Source of the DNA: Takakia lepidozioides
Lineage: Eukaryota > Streptophyta > Takakiopsida > Takakiales > Takakiaceae
Reading direction: 5' to 3'
DNA length: 64,000 nucleotides
NCBI GenBank assembly: GCA_030704615.1
Contig: CM060733.1
Location: 17,482,001 to 17,546,000, forward strand
The first letter of the stretch is position 1, and each line of letters opens with the position of its first letter. The position numbers were made by a program, and so were the translations under genes. Below, piece after piece: positions 10,412 to 21,499 of this stretch. The notes under the pieces were generated by a model that saw only the letters and a program-made list of their open reading frames with translations, did no database searches and had not been told where the DNA came from.

Positions 10412-12818
10412 CATCTTTGGAGAACTCCCGGAAAAAACAGTATCTCCAGGTGAGACCTCTCCACTTCCTTATGTATGCCTCCAATGACATTTGGGGAAGG
10501 GGAAACAATCGCAATGTTCAGGTCCTTCAAAGTCTGATCCAGCACAATGACGGCGCGCTTTTCGAGCTGCAAATAGTATATTTGTCAGAATTGCAAAAAA
10601 GAAACATCACATACTTGAAGAGAAGAAACAGCATGTTCGAATACACACCTGACTCCAAAATGTAGCCTTGTGGAGCCAGTTATCAAACACCAAATCACTG
10701 ATTCCTTCCACCTTTGTGCCAGGCTGTATGGTGCTCTTTGGGAACTGATTCAAGTCCTTTACTGTTTGATCTGAGTTCCATATCTCCAGCCACCTATTTT
10801 TGTTTGTGGGTCGACCATCGATATGGCCAGCCGGTGCAATTTCTCCTGCTGCATCTCCGGATGCACATGCTTGTCATAGTGTGTTTTGATCTGCTGAAGG
10901 AACTCAGGACCAAGTCCAGGATCTACTATTCTAAGCTGCTTTCCGAAGGCTGACATCAATTTGGTTCTTCGCATCTCAAACTCCTTCTTTATTGCAGCTT
11001 CCACACCCTTTGATGTCCTTAGTTCCTCTGGTGTAGTGCGGTAAATATTCGGATTTTCCCTTCTCAGCTGCCTCTGCCAGTTCTTGCTGCATTCATTCAA
11101 GTAGTGATTAGCTCCGAAGGGACTCAAACATGTATTCGAAAAGTAAACAGATTACAGACTCGGGCTTACCGCATACATGTACTCCAGAAACGCCTCTCGT
11201 GTCAAAGAATACCAAGTGCCTGCAGCTCTTCCTGTTTCGCACTTCTTGATGATATTGGGTGGTAGTACTGTCCGAAAATCATCCAGCTTCATCAGACCAA
11301 TCCTCTGAATTCGGAATAGTGTGTGAACCAAGCTTGTTGTCACATGCGATTTCTCTGTCGATCTGCAAAAACATTGAAACATTGCATTCCTTAACACTGT
11401 TTTTTGAGGATAACAAGACACTACAGAGGGAATGAAATCTCCTGGATGACTTACTTGTTCACGTCGTGCATAGCTGTAAGAAGCCTAGCGATGTCGTTTC
11501 CTGGATCCAAAACCATTGCCTCCACAGCAACATGCTTGTCTTTGTCTTTCGAATGGTGTTTCTGAATGTATCCCATCCATGCCAGCAATCGGTGGTTGCC
11601 GTCCCAGACGTAGAACATGTGGTTGCAAAATTGCTGGGTGTTCTTTCCCATCATGAGGCCCAGCTCGAACTCCTCATTGGCATCTTTCCAGCACTCATCC
11701 CAGTTATCACTGATCTCTGGAGAAACTAATGTGCTTTTCCCATTTATATCCGTCAGTGACACATAAAAACTTGTGCACCAAGTCTATATCCATGCACAAA
11801 ATCACTCTCCAATTTTGTTATGTCATGGGAAAGAGTGGACGCACAACAGGCATTGATATCATCCGGCACAGAGGTATGTCCAGACGCCCTCCAGATACGA
11901 GCATGTCCCTTATAACCTCCTGAGAGTTTACCTTCTGGAATGACATGAGTTCTTTCACCTTGTCAAGGTAGTGCACTTCGGATTCATCTGCTTCATCTGT
12001 ATTCTCTGAGCTTTTTGCGGACTCGTCCCCATCTCCAGATCCTTTCCCCTCTGATCCTGTAGGCTTCGACCTCACAGTTTTCTGCACGATGCCATTCAGT
12101 TCTGACTAAGTGATTTGCAAATAGTGAATGGCGGTAACGACAATCACTCTGTATCAAGGAAACTCACCATGAATGTGTGAAAGAATTCAGCACAATCTAC
12201 ACATGCAAAGCCGAGACTGCCGTATTCAAAAAAAAGTGAGAGCGATAGCGAACGGCGTTAACGACAATCACAAAAGATAACAACCTGCGGATCGGTGTTG
12301 TGTAATGACATATATGTGCAACTGATTGGCGGCAACGACATTCAGTGTAGTTTAGGGAGAATAGTAAGTGCAGACTCTCTCTTCAAACACATAGGTACAT
12401 AAATCTCATGAGCAGAATCGAATGGCGTTAACGACGCTCGCGATTCAGTAGTTCCTGCTAAAGAATGGAAGAGGAAGGACTCCTTGAAAGGCAATCACAC
12501 AGACTATATGATAAAACTTACTGGCACCTTCTTAGGTTTTGAAATTTGATCCCCTTCTGCAGCTTTCCTCTTCCCTCTCACATCTGCTGGAGTTTCTGTC
12601 TGCGCAAGGGTTTCTTGACCTTCTTCAGGTTCGGCGTTCCGCGTGCTTCCACCTTCTTCAGTGTCCCTGCGATTCATCTCTGCCTCCACAGGCTGGCGCA
12701 CTCTTATCGCCGACTGTGTCGCAGCCGCTGCCTCAGTCTCCGTCTGCTCTTGTGAATCAGTCTCCGCGTTCACCTGCTGCCTTGGCCCTGTGTTCTCCAA
12801 CAAACGACGCCTCGTCAT
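10412..12818 (-). pseudogene. Family B ParB-like gene, 5' half (methyltransferase half missing)
   Basis: A diverged relative of the family A gene. Exons approximately 12818-12522, 12105-11455, 11362-11170, about 11115-10800 and then about 10800-10412. Landmarks: a charged low-complexity start (MTRRRLLENTG); the ParB-like box VWDGNHRLLAWMGYI; IVDPGLGPEFLQQIK (family A: IADPALGKDFIPEIA); RWLEIWNSDQ (family A: RWLSIWNASE). Two small frameshifts lie near 11815 and 11770. It ends where family A exon 5 ends, in an intron interrupted by element 1 at 10004; the methyltransferase exons may survive left of the window. It is divergent from the family B transposase at 13671, the same head-to-head layout as family A. 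Confidence 0.75.
12122..12440. repeat. Family B palindromes in intron 1 of the family B ParB gene
   Basis: Four variants of GAATGDCGKYAACGACATTC at about 12124, 12248, 12326 and 12419, lying in the intron between the first two exons. Arms are more decayed than in the 10006-10260 group, but the core CGKYRACG is kept. Confidence 0.75.
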
Positions 12819-13670
12819 TTTCTCTCTTGCTCTGCGTCTCTCTCTAAGGGAAGTAAAATAAAGAGACTTTCTTCTCTTTCGTATTCTAGAAGGAACCCTC
12901 TCCAGCTTGACTACCACTCTCCCTCTAAGCGCGAAAAGTAGAAAAACGCAGTGACTCCCGATTTCTTGCGGGATTGCCTGTGTTCTTGCGTGTCTCTAGA
13001 AGCATCGGATTCCCTCCCGCGTGACCGTTACACATAGTCGTTTCGTTATTAGTGCACATGCCAGCAATTGGTGTACAGCTGTTCGTATTCAGTTATGGAT
13101 GTCTGACGTGTGCCGCCCAAACAAAACGGCGTGTTCTAATTATAACTGGTTCAATATTTAAAAGAACAGCGAATCCCAGAAATTGATGCGCAGTCTTAAA
13201 CAAATAAATATAAATGAACGAGAGTTTGATGACAAATTTTGGAATATCATACACGGTCATCCTTGTTATCCAAACCCCACATTCGTTGCACATTTGGAAC
13301 TTTCCAGGTGCGCATGATCATTGGTAGTAGTATATAGATACATTTACTTAATCTGCAATCCCATTCTCGGATCCTGTGGCATGCTTCCAGGAAGTCGGCT
13401 TTGTTATTGGGTTTATTGATGAGGTTCTGATTAACGGTTTAACAGTTGCCGACACTGCCCCTATGGATTCTCTGACCACTGGGCCCACAAGAAAAGTAAT
13501 TAAAATGGACGGCTGCATATCTGGAATGAATAACAGAATATGCACAGTCGTTATCTGAGCTTCCTCCGCCATATGCTCTGCTCATTCTTCAACTGTGTTC
13601 TGGAGACAGCAGTAAACCGATTTACACTAGATCTGCGATAGCAAGGTACAAACATACTCGAGGAAGGAAG
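12819..13670. promoter_or_regulatory. Divergent intergenic region of element B
   Basis: Separates the family B ParB gene (minus) from the family B transposase (plus). No palindrome array and no gene are seen, unlike the central region of family A. Confidence 0.4.
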
Positions 13671-16600
13671 ATGGCTTCCTCTGAAGCGGAGTTCTTCTCA
13701 GACGACAAACCAGTGCCGTTCTCCCAGGAAGTCCTTGACAATGGATTTGCAATTGTTCTGGAACATGTCTTGGCTACCCGTTTTCAGCTGCAGAATGGCT
13801 CCATCTTTTTGGAGAAAGAGGTTTACGATCTGAAAGGGAAGTTGGTGAAATATTCTTTCCAAAACCGTGATGAGACGGCTCATATCAGCCAGTGGAGAGT
13901 GCGTCCTGGTCGATACAGAGTACTTGGAGAGCCTCGGCGAAAGTCCCTTGGGTCATATGTGACGCCCGGGACTGCTGCTTCGGTCGTTGAAGACAAGAGG
14001 GAGGTGGTGGTGAAAAAAGAACAGACTTCCTCCACTCCAATCGTTGAGCTTTCGGATTCTTCCGATGATGACATAAGTGAAATTCCAAATCCAGTCCTTC
14101 CTACTGTGGTTGCAGAAGCTGATGAAGAAGAGATTTGTAGTGTCATTCCAAAATTGCGGGCGATGGGAGGAATGGCTGGATTCAAAAGTGAGTTGCGGGG
14201 AATTGATTGGGAATCTTTGAAGCAGGTGCCTGTGAAGTTCTTGCCGGAGACTTTTGATGGCGATATCCTATTCGAGCTGCCTCCTCCTCCGCGAGTTGGA
14301 GGTGTAACAATCATGATGCATGGAATGGACAAGAAACACGACGGGCACCCGTGGTGCAGAACAAAAAACATCCAATATTCAGAATGATGACAAGCTTGTT
14401 TTCAGGAGGACAGTTTGCAATGGACACCTTAGGTGTGATAATTTGAATTGCAGACACTTTCTTCAGTCTGGGTTCATAATCAAAGCGAATGGGAGGGTCT
14501 GGCGGAAATCCATTTCAGCCTGGGACTCCCTCCACCGGCAAACACTTTCGTCTGCAAATTCTGCAAACTTGTGCCATCCTGCTTGGCGCTCTGCGGAGCA
14601 AGAATGTACTATGTTGTCCACCGTTTGAATACAATGACGAGAGCTTGTGTGCATTTTGGATTCCATAACCATCCTGTCTCGAAGGGGGATTACAGGGAGA
14701 GTGTTGAGACAGTATCGAGGTTGATCAAACAGGAGTTCGGGAGAAACCCATCCGCAACAACATCTGCAATTGCTCTTGGCGCAAGCAAGTCCTTCTTGGA
14801 AAGCCATATTTTGAGTGAAGGAGATTCTGTGGGGACTAAACTTGACGGTGCAGCATTGGACCTGGTCATGGATCATTTCTCCACTTTAAGTTCACCTAAC
14901 ATTCGGCATCAGATCAATGCATTGAGAATGGGCTCTGGATCAGAGGCTACATAGACAATATTTTGGAATTGAAACGACTGAGCAAGTACGATTACATCCA
15001 GGACAATGTATTCCCAGGTCAAGGTGCCATCAAAGTTTTTCTTTTCAAAATGTCGACTGTTGGGGAGGGCAGTGGGGTTAGCCTCGTGAAGCGGATGCAG
15101 AAGACTGGGGACTTGCAGAACTGTTTTCTTATGTTTGATCATGTGAAACGAGTGAAGGATTGGACGACAATGGCTTGTCATGTCTACGATCCAGTGTACC
15201 AACGAGTTATGACAATTGCAGTTTGTGACATGCAATCCGAGGATACGGAATCCCAGAAGCTCATGTGGAATTCCCTGATACGTGTTGGGCTGCCATGGGC
15301 TGCCATCTCCAAATTTCGCAGGTTTCATGGCGGATAGTGCTCAAGCAAATTTCAATGCTATTCGTATTGTCTTCGGATCGGGCGACCCAAAAGTGCCTAT
15401 GCCAGGAAGAGAGCGTACATGTCTATTCCATTGGACACAATCTCTGGAAAACATACAAAGTCGGACATCAAACCAGAGATGCAGACTCAGCACCGTAAAT
15501 TGTGCAAAGAGTACAAAGATGCTAGAACAATGAAGGAGGCGGACACTTTGTTCCAGACAATTCGTGCCTGGTGGTTCTCTTCTGGAGCTGCATCACTTGA
15601 GAGTATGAGAGCATTGGAAGATTGGCTGGCGTTTTGGCACTTCCGGTATAGACAGTGGGGAGCAGCCATGACAATGGTACGAGGCTTCTATTTCATGCTT
15701 TATTCATACATTTGCTTTCCATATTTTTGACTCATTGCTTTCTTTATGTTGTTTCCTGTGCACTGTTCTGAAGTGTGGTTATCCTCTTTGCAGAACATGT
15801 CCATTGAGGAAATGGCGGACATGCCATCTTGCAATTTGGCAGAAACTGTGCACAATGCATGGTTGCAGCAGTCTGGGAAACGAGGTCGGGATTTGTATGT
15901 GGCAACAACAGATGATTTGATACGTGCCTTGCAACAACAAACCCGATACCGTGATTTCTTACGAGGTGGGGTGGTGCAAGGGTCCGGACAAATGGAGTTG
16001 ATGTTGCGTGCTGCAAACAGATCTGGGATCCAATCAAGATCTATGCCCAATTAGCACGGGCGGTGAGATGTATGCCCAGGGAACGCCACTTGTTTCTAGA
16101 GTTCCACATCTTGAAGGGGAGGAGAGATTCGGCTCCTGTAAGAGGAAATTGAACACTCCACCTGGTTCGGATTCAGATTCCCACAGGGCAGACCGTGATA
16201 ACTTCTCGAAGCCTCGTGTTCCCCTGCATGACAGCTCCATGTCCGGAACCTCCATTGTGGAGGAACCTCCAACACGACGGCAAGCTCCAGCATCAAACCG
16301 TGCCACTGAAATGGTGCAGGAGAGAAACAACCCCCTTGATGTGCTTGAGTCCGCATGCCCCGACCACGTTTGGCACATAGAACGCACAAGTGTCGGGTCT
16401 CGTGTGAAATGTACAGCGATCAGGGCAACTAATTTTGAGAAGTGCACTTCATCTATATCCAGAGGTGGTGCCCGAACTCCTGCTCCGACTTTCACGGGCT
16501 TGATGCGTCCATACGGTCAACGAGAAGCCAAGAACCACAAGTTCTGGTTCTGCGCAGATGATTGTGCCAGATGTGTGCATGGAACTGTGCGTCCTTCCGT

Positions 16601-17186
16601 AGTGATGAAGCCATCTCCTCCAACCGTTTGGCCCGTGAAGGTGGGAACACATCTCAGCTTTCAGGAGATTGAAATGCTGGAGGAGGCAGGTTTTTCCCTT
16701 GCGAGACAACCCCAACTCCATGCATGTGCTACTACTTCTGCGTCCTCCCGGGTCCCCCCGGCAAATCCTGACTTGTGGCCAACCAAACGAGATGGAAAGC
16801 TCGTTCGGCGTTTCCCTCCAACCGCTGAACACTTTGGCAAAGTGGAGTCCGCAAGAATGCTCCAAGCTCGTGTCGGAAGCACCACGGAAGTACCCGATCC
16901 AGGATATGGTCGGGTATTCACAATCATCACTTCCACATCTGCTGTTCATGACAGGACCTACGACATCACGGTTTCCAATTTCCCCAATTGCACATGTCCT
17001 GATTTTGTGAATATGCTATCAACCAGTTTGGGCAAGAGAGGTAAATTCATACCCTGCAAACATTTGTATTTCATATTTTTGAGGAGGATGGTTTGCGATC
17101 CCAAACGTGACAACTTCATTCACCAGGCCACTATGAGTTTCAACGAGGTCGATACTCTTTTGCAGCGGGATACAACACATGGGTAG
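13671..17186 (+). pseudogene. MULE-type SWIM transposase of element B, frameshifted
   Basis: Homologous to the family A transposase over its whole length, but broken by small frameshifts near 14365 (A-run), 14510, 14950, 15300 and 15450. Recognisable parts in order: N-terminal domain, HDGHPWC finger, MFDHVKR (first Asp), FMADSAQANF (second Asp), CLFHWTQSL, an intron at about 15676-15794, NLAETVH (Glu), and the SWIM finger CTCPDF...CKHLYF near 16990-17070. A further frame change occurs near 16050. It is decayed and cannot encode a working enzyme; the DDE and SWIM residues are still visible. Confidence 0.85.
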
Positions 17187-17574
17187 CATGAACTATGTAA
17201 TGTGGTATGTGGATGACCATGATTTGAAATGTGTAATTCACATCAATTCGTCGGCTGTGCAATGATATGGCCTCCAACTATACGGAGTGAGCTCTGAGTG
17301 ACAACTTTTAGGTAGTGCACATTTGTCATTGCACCGTTCGAAGTCTACATGTCTTGCTGTCGCTATGCACTACAATCATCTTTTGAAGATGATCATAACT
17401 CTCATTGTTATTTGAGGAGGGAGGAAGTCTTCTCGTGGCAGCCTTTATGGCGCACACTTTGTGAGGATATTTTGTCGTCTTCGTAATTGTAAAAGTGAAA
17501 CAAGCATTTGTAATTGCACAATGTTGGATGCTGCAATTGTAGGCCTCAACGCTCGTCTTGATTCTATTTAGGCA
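17187..17574. other. 3' region of transposase B
   Basis: I see no gene, palindrome or RNA gene here. It is AT-rich downstream sequence. Confidence 0.4.
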
Positions 17575-17795
17575 AGATTCCCTGCATTAATTCCACGGTC
17601 ATAGGACCATCCACGGTTATAGGCGGCGCATGTTAATGCTGACGTGGCAGTTGACGGACAGTGCCATGTCATCATTTACCGCCACATCAGCATGCTGACA
17701 TGACGCTCACGCCACGTCAGCATGTGTGCAGGCTCACGCCACGTCAGCTGGCGTGAGCGTACGCTCGCGCGCTCACGTGCAACGCTCACGCCATT
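17575..17795. mobile_element. Probable terminal region of element B
   Basis: Holds two inverted copies of the motif CCTATNACCGTGG (17597-17625), then repeated GCTCACG/GCGTGAGC and CCACGTCAGC units. Family A ends have repeated GCTCATG instead, so this looks like a sister terminus with C in place of T. The matching end of the D element is at 53903-54010. The exact boundary is uncertain. Confidence 0.55.
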
Positions 17796-17879
17796 GCGTC
17801 GTTGGTTTGTGCGTACACTCAGCCTTGCAGAGTCGTCCGACGAGGAGAAGCTGGGAGACTTGCCCGAATCGGACCTGTT

Positions 17880-18322
17880 GCAGAGGAGGAGACAAATCGC
17901 ATCGGCCATTCTTTGCCAGAAAATCGTTTCTTGCGAGTCCCCATAAGCCATTTTTTCTACCAGCCTATGCAGACACGGCTGCCAGAGAAGCCATCAGGAG
18001 GGAGGATAGGCCTACTCGGTTAGAGCAATTGACATACGAGAATGAGCAGAGAATTATAATGAGGCGTGAGGCCAAACATAGAATTGTGAAAGGCAGAGTA
18101 GGGAAGTTCGTAATAGAATCCGCGTCCGAGAGCGAGGGGAATGTTGAGGACACTTCCGCACCCAGGTGGACAGTTCCGGCTGGTGAGGATGGTATTTTTG
18201 AGGGGAGGGCTTCTCAGAGTAACAGCGGTAGCGGCAGTGCAGGTTCGGAGGCAGGTGGAAGGCAGCCATCCTTGCATGAGGCCGGGGATGCATCGGACAG
18301 TGATAGCGGATCCTCACCATAG
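17880..18322 (+). pseudogene. Family F ParB-methyltransferase, last exon only
   Basis: Reading frame RPFFARKSFLASP, FFLPAYADTAAREAIRRED, then PRWTVPAGEDGIFEG and an acidic Ser-rich tail. It matches family A exon 9 (NVPFFARADFMTSP, LPSYAAKLANTAIRR, VRWTVPQGEDGIFES). It is preceded by possible acceptor AGs at 17830-17880. The upstream exons are gone: element B appears to sit in the preceding intron. The C-terminal block W-T-V-P-x-G-E-D-G-I-F is the best-conserved part of this region across families, so it is probably functional in intact copies. Function of this tail unknown. Confidence 0.75.
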
Positions 18323-18554
18323 CAAAGTCTCATTTGGATCCTTTTGTTGTACAGTTCTGAAACACTTAATGAAAATATTGACGATTTGAAAAATCATTGT
18401 GTTCAGACTGCTTGTCCGATTCCCTACATTTCTTCTGCCAACCAAAATGTATAATAAAAGCAGAAGAGACGCAAACTTCAGTGAAGAACCCTACAAGTAA
18501 TTTATGCACACCATCGAGCCGAGAACTTTAAGCCATGAAAACCTTGCCGTTTCT
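18323..18554. other. 3' flank of the family F gene
   Basis: No feature beyond a possible AATAAA-like signal near 18450 (ATAATAAAAG). Confidence 0.3.
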
Positions 18555-18855
18555 AATATTCCTATTGGGAAATTTGGCGCCGAAATAGCCCAGTGCGCGC
18601 CTTCGTGATATGGGCCTCAAAAATTCCACGGATGAATTACTGTACCAAAATATCACGATGGAAGCCTTCAGCACAAGGCACTTCAACACATTCCACTTGG
18701 GTATTTCGGCGCCCAAATAGCCCGTTCTGCGCCATTAAATACCGCACTATATCACATTTTAAGAGGTAATTTCGGTGCCGAAATACCCCGGTGGATGTCT
18801 TCAAAACACCATCTAAGCACACTGCTCTTGGGAATAACGGCGCCGAAATACCTCA
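18555..18855. repeat. Family F palindromes
   Basis: Four copies of TATTTCGGYRCCGAAATA (with flanking GG/CC) at about 18569, 18703, 18770 and 18838. They sit between the methyltransferase 3' end and the terminus, the same position as array 2 of family A. One copy has TTGG in place of TCGG and one has CCCA in place of CCGA. Confidence 0.8.
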
Positions 18856-18939
18856 TTCCGCATCCTGGACCAGGAGAAACAGACCCTATTACCGAGGTAA
18901 GAGGACATAACACCGTCAATAAAGGCAGGAAAATTCCAA

Positions 18940-19014
18940 TTCCGCGGATGCCCGCTCATGAGCTCATAGGCTCATAGGCTCATGGGCTCATGCGCTCATG
19001 AAATAGTAAACCTC
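18940..19014. mobile_element. Terminal end of element F
   Basis: Repeated CTCATGAG/GCTCATAG units ending in the terminus; read inward it is GAGGTTTACTATTTCATGAG, identical to the family A transposase-side end. A CCTATTACCG motif lies at 18888. It lies in the region corresponding to intron 5 of the family H gene. Confidence 0.75.
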
Positions 19015-19049
19015 TCCTCCATCCAACCTATTTTGTGCTGGCTCGTATG

Positions 19050-19172
19050 GGTGTGCGGTGCCGCACACTCATTTGTTCTATCCGTGTGTAGTAACACCAA
19101 CGTGCACACCCTGGGCCCTTCAGGCTATTTTGTGTGCGGTGGTTGCAGTGTGCGGTGCCACATACTCTTTTA
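19050..19172. repeat. Family H palindromes in intron 5 of the family H gene
   Basis: GTGTGCGGTGCCGCACAC at about 19051-19069 and a second, imperfect copy at about 19153-19171. The arms (GTGTGCG) are the same as in the family G array at 55980; only the two bases either side of the centre differ. Confidence 0.7.
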
Positions 19173-19250
19173 GGGGGTCTTTGTGATGTGGTAGAAAAGC
19201 TGGGAGACAATAGTTGCATTGCATAATGAGGCTGTCTCTGTGCCTGCACG

Positions 19251-20567
19251 TACATAAAGTATGTTCTCATGGCGGAGAACTGCTTGGACAAACATCTTGA
19301 TTTCGTGGACCTGTGGCTTGTTCTTGCTGGCAACCAGACCATGTTTACTACGGGGATCTTGCAGGACTGGGGCCCATACCATCTTTCTGCCTGTGGTTGG
19401 TATTTGGATTGCCCTGTTTCTGAGACCCCGACACAGGAGGTGTCTTTGAGGAGAGAAAATGAGTGTGTAGCAGCCACCGCCGCGGCTGCCGACCTCGAGA
19501 TTCATGATATAAATTTGAGGACACTTGCAGAGAAAGAGCCTCCCGCTCAGGATACCCCAGGTAAAGGTAGAAAGGCAAAGGGAAAGGATGTTGTTGTTGG
19601 TGTGGGGAAAGGAAGGGGTAGGGAGCGCAAGGGCAGGTAGGTGGGTAGGGAGGTGTTGCAGAAACTGGCCCTGCGGCGGATGTCCAACAGACCAAAGAGA
19701 CTCCACCGCATGGAAGGGGATCCGGGAGAAAGAACAAGGGGGTGGTTGATCTTAAGGACTCGTACCATGCAGTGGAGCATCCCACAAGGGTCATTCGCCC
19801 TACCAGGTTGGAGATGGCCAACGTTGGGTTTTTTGCCATGATGGAGTCGAAGAAATCTGATTACAAGGGCGATCCATCACGAGTCCATCACCAGTGTGGG
19901 AGAGGATTGTGGAGTTCTCGGCACGGTGCGTGTTGTCTTTTGCTTCTTGTGTGTTGTGGGCATGGGTCGTTTCAATCCTCTTGAGCATTCCATTGCATGC
20001 TTGTTTGCAGGCTAAAATGACCAAATCCTGGGTGAACGGGAAGGAGAAGCCATATGCAGCCAAACTCATCATCTTGGACATCCCTGATGGGTCCGGATGT
20101 CCCTCCAGCGGGTGCTTGTTTAGGTTGGAATGCTTCTCATAAGCGCTACTGGCGGTGGGTTTTCTCCTTTAGCAATTTCTTTCTCTCCGATGCAGGTGTT
20201 TTGGTGCTCATCCAGTCCATCGACCTTCGCTGTCGCCGTGCACTTGCCAGCTATTTGAAAGCCTCTGGTATGAGGGTCGTGAAGACCTGGAATTGTGTGA
20301 ACAACATCTACCTGACGAAGGGGGATCATCCGGGAGAGATGGTAAATCTGCCTTCTGATTCCTCTTCTTGGTGGTTCTCGGATGGAGTTGCATAAGTCGC
20401 TCAAATGAATATGTAGGGGACTGGTTTTCAAGCTTCTTAGTTCTTGTGGATGTCATGTTTGCAGACTCATCTGTTTGAAGCTGTTTGTCTCGTCCGAGTG
20501 CATCCACCTACGACTTCAGTCATCATTAGGGAGTTCGTCATCACTCATGGGGGCAAGTTCATTTGCG
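19251..20567 (+). pseudogene. Family H methyltransferase, exons 6-7 (first part)
   Basis: Starts YIKYVL, equivalent to YMKYVL of family A exon 6, then WGPYHLSACGWYLD (family A WHPAHLVGCPWYLD), a lysine-rich low-complexity stretch to a probable donor near 19637, and WERIVEFSAR near 19894. Exon from 20011 has KLIILDIPDG, the methyltransferase motif IV equivalent, with the same Asp-Ile-Pro-Asp as family A. Exon about 20197-20340 has VLVLIQS and WNCVNNIYL (family A VVVLASR and WTCINTLGL). Exon from 20465 has THLFEAVCLV (family A TKQFDAYCFV) and stops at the breakpoint 20567. The gene continues, inverted, at 28088-27914. The acceptor before 19251 looks mutated. Confidence 0.75.
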
Positions 20568-20614
20568 CTGTATGAAGCTGTCGGAATCGCACTCGGCTCC
20601 ATGCATCAGATACA

Positions 20615-21090
20615 AAATGGAAATGCGGCGCCGCATTTCCGTTCTGGAATGTCGAAAAGTGCGACTCGGACGGAAATGCGGTGCCGCATTTCTGTTCCCG
20701 TTGTTCGTAAATCTCAATCAGAACGGAAATGCGGTACCGCATTTCCGTTCCACCTTCACATACCGTGCTTGTGGAATGAAAATGCGGTACTGCATTTCCG
20801 TTCTGGAGAGTATGAATGTCTTTTAAGGACGGAAATGTGCTGCAGCATTTCAATCCCTCAGCTCCATGCATCAGATACAAAATGGAAATGCGGCGGCGCT
20901 TTTCCGTTCTGAAATGTCGGAAAAGTGCGACTCGGAGTGGATGGAAATGCGTTACCGCATTTCCGTTCTGGAGAGTATAAAGGTTTCCCCCGGACGGAAA
21001 CTCGGTGCCGCATTTCCGTCGCTCTGGTGCATGACCAAGATGCAATACGGAAATGCGGCGCCGTATTTTCGTCCACCAGCAATCGAAAGA
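20615..21090. repeat. Family A palindrome array, element 2, transposase side
   Basis: About nine palindromes GAAATGCGGYRCCGCATTTC with decayed members, nearly identical to 4560-5125 but with two units lost around 20925-20945. Confidence 0.9.
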
Positions 21091-21499
21091 ATCACTCGGG
21101 ACGGGAAATCTGGAACCTGAATGGGTTGCATTGTTCCGAAACAACACAATTGCGGCCAGTCTTGATGAGCACAACTTGGTTGTCTGACAGTTTTAACCAG
21201 CAGTCCTGGCACTTGTCAGTGCGAACGTTCCTGTCTGCACCGAGAATACTGCTGGATCCACCCTCAGGAGAAACTGTCAGGAGATGTTATTTCGTCGCCG
21301 AATCGGCCATCATTGTCATACTCACTGGCTATGGAATCAAACCTCCCACCTTCATGCATGTAGCTTGAAACAATACTTTCCACTTCAATGTGCAACTTCC
21401 AATCGTCGATGGACTCCGCAGATCCACTTAGATGGTGCCTGTGAGCCTTGGTCTGTCGCTATACTGAACCTCGCACTTGCCAACTCCGTGCGGTGTTCG

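Noticed and set aside
18982-19640. A separate gene starting MAENCLDKHL at 19269
   Set aside because: It is the interior of family H methyltransferase exon 6, which begins YIKYVL at 19251.
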